Source: Chryseobacterium endalhagicum (GTDB taxonomy: Bacteria > Bacteroidota > Bacteroidia > Flavobacteriales > Weeksellaceae). From it: DNA of 64,000 bases. The position numbers and the translations under genes were made by a program. The stretch is taken from the NCBI RefSeq assembly GCF_016745235.1, contig NZ_JAELVM010000001.1, positions 757,856 to 821,855 of the forward strand, given 5' to 3'. The notes under the pieces are model-generated. The model was not told where the DNA came from, did no database searches, and saw only the letters and a list, made by a program, of their open reading frames with translations. Below, piece after piece: positions 24,981 through 33,156 of this stretch. The first letter of the stretch is position 1. Every line of letters begins with the position of its first letter.

Positions 24981-25550
24981 ATGAAAATTTATACAAAAAC
25001 AGGAGATAAAGGACAGACCGCTTTATACGGCGGTACAAGAGTTTCCAAAGCCAGTGCCAGAGTAGACAGCTATGGAAATATAGATGAACTCAACTCATTC
25101 ATAGGCATTTCAAAAAGTCATATTGAGGATGAAGCGGTTTTGAACCAGCTGAAAAAAATTCAGTTTGATCTGTTTACGGTAGGTTCAGAAGCGGCGACTC
25201 CGGCTGATAAATTAATGCTGGCCAATGGAAAATCCCGTCTGCCATTGATTATTTCCGAAACGGAGATTGAAGAACTGGAAAACTGGATGGATGCTTTTGA
25301 AGATAAATTGGAACCGCTTCAGTATTTTATTCTACCGGGTGGTGGAAAACCGGCTACTTTTTTACACGCAGCCAGAACCATCTGCAGAAGGGCGGAACGT
25401 TCCCTTGTCTTCTTAAATGAAGCGGAAGAAGTACGTCCGGAGCTCATCAAATACCTGAACAGACTTTCGGACTATCTTTTTGTTTTAGCAAGATATATTT
25501 CAAAAATCAATAACGAACCGGAAGAATACTGGAATCCGAATGAAAGGTAA
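24981..25550 (+). CDS. Cob(I)alamin adenosyltransferase, PduO type
   Basis: A 189-aa protein starting at MKIYTKTGDKGQTALYGG, the family's diagnostic ATP-binding N-terminus. Other family motifs are RVDSYGNIDELNSFIG, the helix HAARTICRRAERS, and NRLSDYLFVLARY. It transfers adenosyl from ATP to cob(I)alamin, forming coenzyme B12. The stop overlaps the start of the thiamine pyrophosphokinase gene by 11 bp, so the two cofactor genes are translationally coupled. Confidence 0.95.
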   Translation: MKIYTKTGDKGQTALYGGTRVSKASARVDSYGNIDELNSFIGISKSHIEDEAVLNQLKKIQFDLFTVGSEAATPADKLMLANGKSRLPLIISETEIEELENWMDAFEDKLEPLQYFILPGGGKPATFLHAARTICRRAERSLVFLNEAEEVRPELIKYLNRLSDYLFVLARYISKINNEPEEYWNPNER

Positions 25551-26169
25551 AGTACTGCTTTTTATCAATGGAGATGCTCCGGAAACGCTTCCTGATTACC
25601 ACAACTATGAATTGATTGCCTGTACGGACGGTGCCTTTCATTATCTGAAAACAATGGGTTTTCCTTTGGATAAACTGGATTTTATTTCGGGTGATTTTGA
25701 TTCTCATTCAGGAGCAGATGAAAACGTGTATCATGAAAAATTTATTCATACACCGGATCAGGACAGGACAGATTTTCATAAAGCACTTGATCTTATTGCA
25801 GAAAGAGGTTTTAATAAAGTTGATGTTTTTGGCGGAAGCGGCGGCGAGCAGGATCATTTTTTAGGAAATCTTACGGTAGCGTTTGCATTTAAAGATCAAA
25901 TGAGTATACAATTTTATGATGATTTTTCTGAATATTATTTTGTCCCGAAAAATTTTAAACTGAACAGAGTTAAAAATAAAATGATCTCATTATATCCTTT
26001 TCCATCTGTTGAAAATATTACAACAACAGGATTGAACTGGCCTCTGACAAACGGAAGTCTAAGCATCACCTCAAGAATCGGGACCCGGAATTTTGCAGTG
26101 GAAGATCAGGTTTCCATTGAATATGAAAAAGGAGATCTGCTGATTTTTATAGGAAAGAATTATTTGTAA
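25540..26169 (+). CDS. Thiamine diphosphokinase (thiamine pyrophosphokinase)
   Basis: A 209-aa protein. The N-terminal catalytic domain has ACTDGAFHYL, DFISGDFDSHSG and TPDQDRTDFHKAL, the residues that bind ATP/Mg and thiamine. Next come DVFGGSGGEQDHFLGNL and a C-terminal thiamine-binding beta domain (TTGLNWPLTNGSLSI). It converts thiamine and ATP to thiamine diphosphate. It overlaps the upstream adenosyltransferase by 11 bp. No TPP riboswitch motif is seen upstream. Confidence 0.93.
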   Translation: MKGKVLLFINGDAPETLPDYHNYELIACTDGAFHYLKTMGFPLDKLDFISGDFDSHSGADENVYHEKFIHTPDQDRTDFHKALDLIAERGFNKVDVFGGSGGEQDHFLGNLTVAFAFKDQMSIQFYDDFSEYYFVPKNFKLNRVKNKMISLYPFPSVENITTTGLNWPLTNGSLSITSRIGTRNFAVEDQVSIEYEKGDLLIFIGKNYL

Positions 26170-26179
26170 AGAAAAATAG

Positions 26180-26300
26180 GAAATATCAATAGAAATGGGC
26201 TTTAGCCCATTAAAAAAAATATAAAATCTAATTGGCTTTAGCCAAAATGCAAAAACTATAGCGCAAACATCTGTGCAAATCCGTGAAATCTGTGGTCAAA
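26180..26300. repeat. Palindromic repeat pair and ATCTGTGCAAATCCGTG repeat
   Basis: ATGGGCTTTAGCCCAT at 26195-26210 and TTGGCTTTAGCCAA at 26232-26245, then CATCTGTGCAAATCCGTGAA at ~26270. These run right up to the start of the tyrosine phosphatase gene. Confidence 0.75.
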
Positions 26301-26303
26301 AAA

Positions 26304-27179
26304 ATGAAACCCCTAATCAAAATATCACTTTTTCTCATCTCAATCCTCTGTATTTTCTCATGTAAAACGCAGAACTTTTCCACATCCGAATATGGAAAAA
26401 CAGAAAACGGAAAACAGGTTGAGATTAAAAAAGTATATAATTTCCGGACGGTAGGAAATATTAAAAATTCTGATGGAAGGGTTTTAAAAGAAGGCAAATT
26501 CTACAGAAGCGGCCATCTTCATAAACTGAAAAAGAAATCATTTAGGGAACTGGAAAAATTAGGAATAAAGGAAGTTATAGATCTTAGGAATTCTAAAGAA
26601 ATAGCTGATAAACCCGATCAGCTTCCCAATGATATGGTGTATAAAAAATATTCAGCTTTTGAAGATGAGGGAGATCAGCTTACCCAGGCTAAAAAACTCG
26701 TTCTGAAAGGAAAAGTAAACGGCTCTGATGCCGACAAAAGAATGATTGATTTCTACCGTGAATATGTAACCGAGAATCCTGAGGTGATCAGAAAAATCAT
26801 CACAGAAATCCTGGAATCCGATCAGCCGGTCCTTTATCACTGCACCGCTGGAAAAGACAGGACAGGAATTACAACGGCTTTGATTTTAAGTATTTTAAAA
26901 TTTGATAAGGAAACCATTTACAATGATTATCTGTTATCCAATAATTACAGACAAAAACTGGTTCATAAAAGACTTAAGCTGGCAGATAACTTACATTTCC
27001 TCTATCCGAAAATGGATGTAAAAGTCCTCGAAAAGCTGAGCTGGGTGGAAGCTGGCTATCTCGATGCGGCTTTTGATGAAATCAATAAGAAATATGGTTC
27101 TGTGGATACTTATATTCAACAGGTTCTGGGAATTTCAGAAGATAAGAGGGAAGAATATATTAAGAAGTTTACAAATTGA
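26304..27179 (+). CDS. Tyrosine-protein phosphatase lipoprotein
   Basis: A 291-aa protein; I chose the ATG at MKPLIKISLFLISIL because it starts a clean lipoprotein signal (ILCIFSCKTQ, lipobox Cys). A GTG seven codons earlier lies inside a dispersed repeat. The catalytic P-loop is HCTAGKDRTG (CX5R), preceded by FRTVGNIKNSDGRVLKEGKFYRSG (split here: GKFYRSGHL) and VIDLRNSKEI, matching the PF13350-type tyrosine phosphatases. It probably acts in the periplasm or at the cell surface on phosphotyrosine or phosphoinositide substrates. No kinase is adjacent. Confidence 0.88.
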   Translation: MKPLIKISLFLISILCIFSCKTQNFSTSEYGKTENGKQVEIKKVYNFRTVGNIKNSDGRVLKEGKFYRSGHLHKLKKKSFRELEKLGIKEVIDLRNSKEIADKPDQLPNDMVYKKYSAFEDEGDQLTQAKKLVLKGKVNGSDADKRMIDFYREYVTENPEVIRKIITEILESDQPVLYHCTAGKDRTGITTALILSILKFDKETIYNDYLLSNNYRQKLVHKRLKLADNLHFLYPKMDVKVLEKLSWVEAGYLDAAFDEINKKYGSVDTYIQQVLGISEDKREEYIKKFTN

Positions 27180-27289
27180 TAATCAGCTCTGGTTTTCAAC
27201 GGATCTTCTTTTGAAATTTATAATAAATTTAACGCTCGAAAATCAAACTTTTTTAGCAATTTTGCATTTCGTAATTCACTTGTCAAGAA

Positions 27290-28684
27290 ATGAAAATAAA
27301 GTACTCGGAACTTATTGATCAGACATTGTATTTTCCTACGGAGGAATTTAATGTTTCTGAGAACAATTTGTTATTTCACGATGTTCCTTTAATGGAAGTC
27401 GTTGAAAAATTTGGCACCCCGCTAAAAATTAGCTACCTGCCGAGAATTTCTCAAAATATCCAGAAGGCGAAGAGCTGGTTCAGGGAAGCTTTTGAGAAAA
27501 CCGAATATAAAAAGAATTATACCTACTGCTACTGTACAAAATCCAGCCATTTCAACTTTGTGCTTGAAGAAGCTCTTAAAAACGATATTTCTATCGAAAC
27601 TTCTTCCGCATATGATATGGATATTGTAAAATCTCTTTATGAGAAAGGTAAGGTAGATAAGAATATTGAAGTAATCTGTAACGGATTCAAAACGGATGAT
27701 TATCTGGTGAAAATTTCAGATATGATCAACAATGGTTTTGAAAATATTACCCCGATCCTGGATAATTACCGTGAGCTGGATAAACTTACCGAAAGCATTG
27801 ATACCACTTTCGATATCGGGATCAGAATTGCTTCCGAAGAAGAACCTAAATTCGAATTTTATACCTCAAGGTTAGGAATCGGATATAGAGATATCATTCC
27901 TTATTACAGCCAGAAAATTGCAGAGCATCCGAATGCAAGACTGAAAATGCTTCACTTTTTCATTAATACCGGGATCAAAGACACGGCTTATTACTGGAAC
28001 GAATTATACAAATGTCTTCGTGTATACGCGCGTCTGAAGAAAATCGCTCCTGAGGTAGATTCCCTGAATATTGGTGGAGGTTTCCCCATTAAAACGTCTT
28101 TAAACTTCGAATACGACTATCAGTATATGGTAGAAGAAATCGTTTCTCAGATCAAAAAATTCTGTGAAGAAGAAGGAGTGGAAGAACCTAATATTTATAC
28201 GGAATTCGGAAGCTTTACAGTAGGAGAAAGCGGTGCAAACCTTTATAAAATTATCTCTCAGAAACGTCAGAACGACAGAGAAAAGTGGAATATGATTGAT
28301 TCTTCATTCATGACCACACTTCCTGATACCTGGGCGATCTCCAGACACTTTATCATGCTTCCGTTGAACCGATGGGAAGATACCTATGAAAGGGTATTCT
28401 TAGGTGGATTAACTTGTGATTCAGATGATTATTATAATTCTGAACAGCATACCAACGCGATCTATCTGCCGGTTTTCAGTGATACAAAACCTCTGTACAT
28501 CGGATTTTTCCATACAGGAGCTTATCAGGAAACAATCGGAGGATATGGCGGTGTGCATCACTGTCTGATGCCGCAGCCAAGACACGTTCTGATCCAGAAA
28601 GATGAAAACGGTGACCTTCAGTATGAAATTTTCCGTGAAAAACAGGAACCTGAAGACATCCTGAAAATCCTGGGTTACAAATAA
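27290..28684 (+). CDS. Biosynthetic arginine decarboxylase (PLP-dependent, fold III)
   Basis: A 464-aa enzyme. Lys84 in YCYCTKSSHFNFV is the likely PLP Schiff-base residue. SLNIGGGFPIKTS provides the Gly-rich phosphate loop, and EFGSFTVGESG and LGGLTCDSDDYYN match the substrate and dimer-interface motifs of the Bacteroidota arginine decarboxylase group. It converts arginine to agmatine. Agmatinase lies 1.5 kb downstream on the same strand (30198), giving the arginine-agmatine-putrescine route. The two genes are split by an antisense HAD gene and repeats, so they are not one operon. Confidence 0.9.
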   Translation: MKIKYSELIDQTLYFPTEEFNVSENNLLFHDVPLMEVVEKFGTPLKISYLPRISQNIQKAKSWFREAFEKTEYKKNYTYCYCTKSSHFNFVLEEALKNDISIETSSAYDMDIVKSLYEKGKVDKNIEVICNGFKTDDYLVKISDMINNGFENITPILDNYRELDKLTESIDTTFDIGIRIASEEEPKFEFYTSRLGIGYRDIIPYYSQKIAEHPNARLKMLHFFINTGIKDTAYYWNELYKCLRVYARLKKIAPEVDSLNIGGGFPIKTSLNFEYDYQYMVEEIVSQIKKFCEEEGVEEPNIYTEFGSFTVGESGANLYKIISQKRQNDREKWNMIDSSFMTTLPDTWAISRHFIMLPLNRWEDTYERVFLGGLTCDSDDYYNSEQHTNAIYLPVFSDTKPLYIGFFHTGAYQETIGGYGGVHHCLMPQPRHVLIQKDENGDLQYEIFREKQEPEDILKILGYK

Positions 28685-28690
28685 AGACAC

Positions 28691-28726
28691 CGTCATTGCG
28701 AGGAACGAAGTGACGAAGCAATCTCA
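28691..28726. repeat. CATTGCGAGGAACGAAG palindromic repeat
   Basis: Reads CGTCATTGCGAGGAACGAAG then TGACGAAGCAATCTC. This repeat family also occurs at 17379 and 55071. Confidence 0.75.
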
Positions 28727-28846
28727 TCTTAATACTCTTAACAACTCAATTCTTTCTTAATGTTTCAATTTTAACCATTAAGATTTTTGTTAAGGTTTAA
28801 GAATAATGAAGATGCTTAACTCATGAAGAAATCCCGCAGATACAAT

Positions 28847-28878
28847 AAAAAAAGCTCTCAAATTTTGAGAGCTTTTTC
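28847..28878. terminator. Bidirectional terminator
   Basis: AAAAAGCTCTCAAA and TTTGAGAGCTTTTT form a perfect hairpin with A/T tails on both sides, between the convergent decarboxylase and HAD genes. Confidence 0.8.
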
Positions 28879-28880
28879 AT

Positions 28881-29540
28881 TTAAAAATATTTGGAAAGCT
28901 TATCCAGTTCCAGTTCTGCATAATCCGAAACCACGATATCCGCTAAAGTATAATCCTGATTTTTTGAGTGCGGGCTTCTGTAGGCGGCACAGAATATCTC
29001 AGCTCTGTGTGCGGCTAAAATTCCGTTCGTGGAATCTTCAATCACCATGCAGTTTTCTACAGGTTCTCCTGCCATTTCTGCGGCCAGAAGAAATACTTCC
29101 GGATGCGGTTTGGATTCCTTTAAATCGGCACCGCTGATCTTCCCGCTGAAATACTCTTCAAGTCCGAATTTTTCGAAAACCATATTGATCGTTACCATCG
29201 TTGCGGAAGAAGCAAGAATAAGCTTGATCCCGTTTTCATGATAATGCTTAATGAGCTCTCTCACCCCGGGAATCAGATCAAAGTCTTCATCATTATCAAA
29301 ATAATTCTTGAAGTGTGATCTTTTGATGCCCGAAGCGGTTTCATGGGTTTGCGTTAAGCCGTATTGCTGAATCAATGTTTCAAATACTCTTTTGGTAGAG
29401 GCTCCGGTGAAAGAAGTATACAGTTCTTCCGAAACATCAATTTCCAGCTCGTGAAATGTAGTAAAATAAGCTTTTCTGTGCAGTGGTTCCGTATCTACAA
29501 TAACCCCGTCCATATCGAAAAGAACAGCTTTTAAGGACAT
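28881..29540 (-). CDS. HAD-superfamily phosphatase, beta-phosphoglucomutase-like
   Basis: A 219-aa HAD hydrolase. Motif I is FDMDGVIVDTEPLH (nucleophile Asp), with a helical cap domain at ~15-85. Motif II is LILASSATM, motif III Lys is DLKESKPHPEVFL, and motif IV is CMVIEDSTNGILAA. Subfamily IA enzymes of this kind act on small sugar phosphates. The substrate cannot be determined. Single gene, convergent with the arginine decarboxylase. Confidence 0.9.
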   Translation of the reverse strand: MSLKAVLFDMDGVIVDTEPLHRKAYFTTFHELEIDVSEELYTSFTGASTKRVFETLIQQYGLTQTHETASGIKRSHFKNYFDNDEDFDLIPGVRELIKHYHENGIKLILASSATMVTINMVFEKFGLEEYFSGKISGADLKESKPHPEVFLLAAEMAGEPVENCMVIEDSTNGILAAHRAEIFCAAYRSPHSKNQDYTLADIVVSDYAELELDKLSKYF

Positions 29541-29579
29541 ATTTTGTTTTTTGCAAAAATAGGATTTAATATTTAAAGG

Positions 29580-30130
29580 GAGAAAGTTATGAGTTATGAA
29601 TTATAAGTTATGAATTAAAAGAGGAAGGGGCAAGGAAGAGGAACCAGGGAAGGTTTAAAAGGTCAATGGTGAATTTTGCTTTGCAAGTGAATGGTGAATA
29701 CTAGAATCAACATTTTAGATATCAGACTCCAGATATCAGACATCAGACTTAAGGTTAAGACTGAGATTGAGGTTAAGAAATGGCAATGGTGAATTTTGCG
29801 GGGCAAGTGAATAGTGAATTGGGGATTAAAGAATCAAGAGCCAAGAACCAAGATTTTATATTTCAGACAGAAGAGATTACTTCTGGTGGCTTCGGGAGCC
29901 TAAGCCGCCAGGTATTTGCCGGTTCATTCAATGCTTCCGGATTTACTGACATAAATTTTCCAACTCAGAATCACGTATCCTAATAATTTATAATTCCCGA
30001 ATCTTCTTACTCGCAAACCCGAATTGCGCACCCCGAAACTCTCAAACCCTAAAACTCTCCGACTCTCAAACTCTCAAACTCGGATCCCGAGCCCCGAAAC
30101 TAATAACTCATCATTCATAACTAATAACTC
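29580..30130. repeat. Modular intergenic repeat, copy 2 (inverted relative to 13262)
   Basis: No gene. After a TTATGAATTATAAGTTATG tract comes the reverse complement of the 13262-13650 repeat in the same module order: CAGACATCAGACTT, CTGAGATTGAGGTTAAG, AATGGTGAATTTTGC with GTGAATAGTGAATTG, AGAGCCAAGAACCAAG, the GGTGGCTTCGGGAGCC hairpin (29884-29912), a conserved ~70-bp block, and CTCCGACTCTCAAACTCTC. The AATGGTGAATTTTGC module is duplicated at ~29667. A 67-codon frame at 29780 is accidental. Confidence 0.8.
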
Positions 30131-30143
30131 AAACAGTATTTCG

Positions 30144-30151
30144 TATCTTTG
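30144..30151 (+). promoter_or_regulatory. TAnnTTTG box before agmatinase gene
   Basis: TATCTTTG, 46 bases upstream of the ATG; no clear -33 element. It abuts the repeat. Confidence 0.4.
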
Positions 30152-30197
30152 CCGTAAATATTTCAATCTTTAAATCATTTAAATTTTTAAATAAAAC

Positions 30198-31055
30198 ATG
30201 AGAACATACGCAGGAATTCCTGAAGAAAATGCAACGTTGGAAAACGCTAAAGTAATGCTGGTAACCGTTCCTTACGATGGAACTTCAACATGGGGAAAAG
30301 GAGCTGACAAAGGCCCTGAATTATTCTTAAATGCTTCCGAAAACATGGAGCTTTATGACATTGAAACAGGAACTGAACCTTACCTTGACGGGGTATATCT
30401 TGCCGGAGACGTTTCTGAAAACTCTACGCCTGAAGCCATGACGGAAGCCGTTTATCAAAAAACAAAAGAACTTCTGAATAATGAAGGGAAAGTATTTACC
30501 CTTTTCGGAGGTGAGCATTCCGTATCTATCGGTTCTATCCGTGCAGTAGGAGAGAAGTTTGAAAACCTTACTGTTCTTCAGCTGGATGCACACACAGATT
30601 TACGTCCTGAATTCCATGGATCTACTTCTAACCACGCATGTGCGGTTTTTGAAGCCAATCAGAAGCACAACCTGGTTCAGGTGGGAATCCGTTCTATGGA
30701 TGCTGAAGAAGCTGAATATCTGCCGGAAGGAAGAGTGTTTTTTGCTCATGAAATTGCTGTAAATGAAAACTGGATCAATGATGTTCTGGAAAAAGTTTCA
30801 GGAAATGTGTATATCACCATTGATCTTGATGCTTTCGATCCATCCATTGCTCCTTCTACAGGAACTCCGGAACCGGGCGGACTTCAATGGTATCCAACCC
30901 TGGAATTACTGAGAAAAGTATTTGAAAAATGCAATGTAGTAGCTTTTGATATTGTAGAATTAATGGATTCGCCGATGGCTAAACCCACTGCTTTCTTAGC
31001 CGCCAAACTGTATTACAAAATGCTTGCGTACAACCATATTTATAACAATAACTAA
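30198..31055 (+). CDS. speB: Agmatinase
   Basis: A 285-aa ureohydrolase of normal length. Binuclear Mn ligands lie in FGGEHSVSIG, LDAHTDLR and TIDLDAFDPSIAPSTGTPEP. The sequence is closer to agmatinase than arginase by length and by the SIGSIRAVGE region; arginase remains a minor alternative. It hydrolyses agmatine to putrescine and urea, using the product of the decarboxylase encoded at 27290. Confidence 0.92.
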   Translation: MRTYAGIPEENATLENAKVMLVTVPYDGTSTWGKGADKGPELFLNASENMELYDIETGTEPYLDGVYLAGDVSENSTPEAMTEAVYQKTKELLNNEGKVFTLFGGEHSVSIGSIRAVGEKFENLTVLQLDAHTDLRPEFHGSTSNHACAVFEANQKHNLVQVGIRSMDAEEAEYLPEGRVFFAHEIAVNENWINDVLEKVSGNVYITIDLDAFDPSIAPSTGTPEPGGLQWYPTLELLRKVFEKCNVVAFDIVELMDSPMAKPTAFLAAKLYYKMLAYNHIYNNN

Positions 31056-31124
31056 AATTCCGCAAGAATCAGATTTTTTCTGCCCTATATTCTTTGGAAA
31101 TTTGTGAGGTAAAAAAGAAATACT

Positions 31125-31985
31125 ATGTCCACACAAAGTCAGATAGATTATAACAGAATTGCGAAGGCGATAGATTATATCCAGAGCAATTTCAGGCTTC
31201 AGCCAGGTTTGGAGGAAGTGGCAGAGAATATTCACCTGAGTCCGGCTCATTTTCAGAAAATATTCACGGAATGGGCAGGAACAAGTCCGAAGAAATTTTT
31301 ACAGTTCATCAGCCTTGAACATGCTAAAAATTTACTGAAGGAAGAAAAAGCGAGTTTATTTGATACCGCTTATGAGACGGGACTTTCCAGCACGAGCAGG
31401 CTTCATGACCTCTTTGTGAACATAGAAGGAATGTCTCCGGCGGAATATAAAAACGGCGGAAAAAGCCTGAATATCAATTACAGTTTTTCCAAAAGTCCTT
31501 TTGGATATGTAATGGCAGCATCTACAGAAAAAGGGATCTGCTACATGGCTTTTGAAGACGATAAAGAAATAGCACTGGGGAATTTATATGCTAAATTTCC
31601 CAATGCTTCTTTTTTTGAAAAGCAGGATGCTATTCAGAAAAACGCACTGTCCATATTCGATAAGGACTGGACGAAACTCAACACAATAAAATTACATCTT
31701 AAAGGAACCGATTTTCAGCTGAAAGTCTGGGAAAGCCTTCTTTCTATTCCCATGGGAAAACTATCCACCTACGGAAATTTAGCCGGAAAAATTGGCAACC
31801 CGAATGCATCCAGAGCGGTAGGAACTGCAATCGGTAGCAATCCGGTGGCATTTCTTATTCCGTGTCACCGTGTGATTCAGTCTACGGGAAACATCGGTGG
31901 TTATAAGTGGGGAAGTGAAAGAAAACAGATGATGGTGGGTTGGGAAAGCTCACGTATGTACTCTGAAAATTCTATTCTGCTTTAA
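31125..31985 (+). CDS. AraC-type HTH fused to O6-methylguanine-DNA methyltransferase
   Basis: A 286-aa two-part protein. Residues ~15-110 are an AraC-like double HTH (PGLEEVAENIHLSPAHFQKI, then GMSPAEYKNGG). Residues ~120-286 are the Ogt/AGT domain with the acceptor Cys in IPCHRVIQSTG and the recognition helix GNPNASRAVGTAIG. The N-terminal Ada zinc domain with its phosphotriester-accepting Cys is absent, so it resembles Ada minus its sensor. It repairs alkylated guanine and may regulate. alkB lies 340 bp downstream on the same strand. Confidence 0.9.
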   Translation: MSTQSQIDYNRIAKAIDYIQSNFRLQPGLEEVAENIHLSPAHFQKIFTEWAGTSPKKFLQFISLEHAKNLLKEEKASLFDTAYETGLSSTSRLHDLFVNIEGMSPAEYKNGGKSLNINYSFSKSPFGYVMAASTEKGICYMAFEDDKEIALGNLYAKFPNASFFEKQDAIQKNALSIFDKDWTKLNTIKLHLKGTDFQLKVWESLLSIPMGKLSTYGNLAGKIGNPNASRAVGTAIGSNPVAFLIPCHRVIQSTGNIGGYKWGSERKQMMVGWESSRMYSENSILL

Positions 31986-31995
31986 TCTGTTATTC

Positions 31996-32272
31996 AACCA
32001 CAAAAGTTACAAAAGCATTACGGTTTATTTTAAAAAATTACTATTTTTAAATAGACAAGTTTAGGTTTTGGCTAAAGCCAATTGAATGTTTTTATTGATA
32101 AACAAACGGGCTAAAGCCCGTTCCTGTTGATGCGAATACTCAATATATATAAAGCAATATTGCCGGATAAAAATCTTTGATTTTTTAAAAAAGCTTAAGT
32201 GTACTTTATTCATTATTTTAATAATAACTTAAAAAACTTAAGTGTACTAAAACTTTTGCGACTTTTGTGGTT
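31996..32272. repeat. 277-bp element with 20-bp terminal inverted repeats
   Basis: The ends AACCACAAAAGTTACAAAAG and (opposite strand) AACCACAAAAGTCGCAAAAG match at 18 of 20. The interior carries TTGGCTAAAGCCAA (32068-32081), AACGGGCTAAAGCCCGTT (32105-32122) and two copies of CTTAAGTGTACT (32193, 32237). No coding capacity. Confidence 0.75.
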
Positions 32273-32325
32273 AAAAAACATTTAAAAAGTCATCAATACA
32301 TTATACTTTTTACAAATTAAAAATC

Positions 32326-32937
32326 ATGAACAGCCTGTTTGAAGAAATATCAGAATATCCGTTGAATATTCTTCCTAATGACGGAACAGTCCACTATTAC
32401 GGAAAAGTCTTTGACAAAGAAAGATCAGATTTCTTTTATGATTATCTGCTCAATCAGATCCCGTGGGAAAATGATGAGGCCGTGATCTTTGGAAAATTAA
32501 TTTTAACGAAAAGAAAAGTTGCATGGTTTGGAGAAAAACCCTTTGAATACACCTATTCAAAACGGACAAAGCAGGCTAAGTTCTGGACCCCGGAATTACT
32601 CGAACTAAAGAAAAAGTGTGAAGAAGTTTCAGGAGAAACCTATAATTCATGCCTTCTTAATCTGTACCACGATGGAAGCGAAGGAATGGCCTACCACAGC
32701 GACGGGGAAAAGGATCTTAAAAAACACGGAGCCATCGCATCCCTGACGTTCGGAGCGGAAAGAAAATTTCTCTTCAAACATAAAACAACCAAAGAAAAGG
32801 TAGAAATATTCCTGGAAGAGGGAAGTCTGCTGATCATGAAGGGAACCACGCAGGAAAACTGGCTGCACAGACTGCCGCCAACCACCAAAGTGAAAACGCC
32901 GCGGGTGAATCTTACTTTCAGAACAATTGAAGAGTAA
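32326..32937 (+). CDS. alkB: Alpha-ketoglutarate-dependent DNA dealkylase AlkB
   Basis: A 203-aa Fe(II)/2-oxoglutarate dioxygenase. Iron ligands are the HxD of MAYHSDGEKDL and the distal His in NWLHRLPP; RVNLTFR gives the 2-oxoglutarate Arg. FLFKHKTT and the SLTFGAERKF strand are typical. It demethylates 1-methyladenine and 3-methylcytosine, complementing the AGT-type protein upstream. The pair forms an alkylation-repair neighbourhood although separated by a repeat element. Confidence 0.93.
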   Translation: MNSLFEEISEYPLNILPNDGTVHYYGKVFDKERSDFFYDYLLNQIPWENDEAVIFGKLILTKRKVAWFGEKPFEYTYSKRTKQAKFWTPELLELKKKCEEVSGETYNSCLLNLYHDGSEGMAYHSDGEKDLKKHGAIASLTFGAERKFLFKHKTTKEKVEIFLEEGSLLIMKGTTQENWLHRLPPTTKVKTPRVNLTFRTIEE

Positions 32938-33016
32938 AAATAAGTAGGCTTCGGAAACCTCTTTTTTATGTTAAGAATAGTATTGTCGCCATTTTTTATT
33001 CAGACAAATTGCACAA

Positions 33017-33150
33017 CTGGTGGCTGAGGCTCCCGAAGCCACCAGTGCCTATCATAAAAAAATCCGGTCGCTTCGAGAACCTCAGCGACCGGATTTTATG
33101 TTTTCAGATATCTATACTTGCGATTGGTGGCTTCGGGAGCCTCAGCCACC
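33017..33150. repeat. Three consecutive hairpins of the GGTGGCTTCGGGAGCC family
   Basis: Hairpin 1 at 33017-33046 (CTGGTGGCTGAGGCTCCCGA...), hairpin 2 at 33061-33095 with perfect 12-base arms (AATCCGGTCGCT / AGCGACCGGATT), hairpin 3 at 33126-33150 in opposite orientation to the first. They lie between the convergent alkB and hydrolase genes and may serve as transcription terminators. Confidence 0.75.
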
Positions 33151-33156
33151 ATCATT

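Noticed and set aside
25400..25545. TPP riboswitch for the thiamine pyrophosphokinase gene
   Set aside because: The gene overlaps the upstream coding sequence, leaving no leader, and no TPP core motifs are seen.
26283..26303. GTG start for the tyrosine phosphatase
   Set aside because: It lies inside a dispersed repeat; the ATG at 26304 begins a proper lipoprotein signal.
29780..29983. 67-codon open frame in the modular repeat
   Set aside because: It lies entirely inside a dispersed repeat, has low-complexity composition, and its counterpart copies do not keep the frame.
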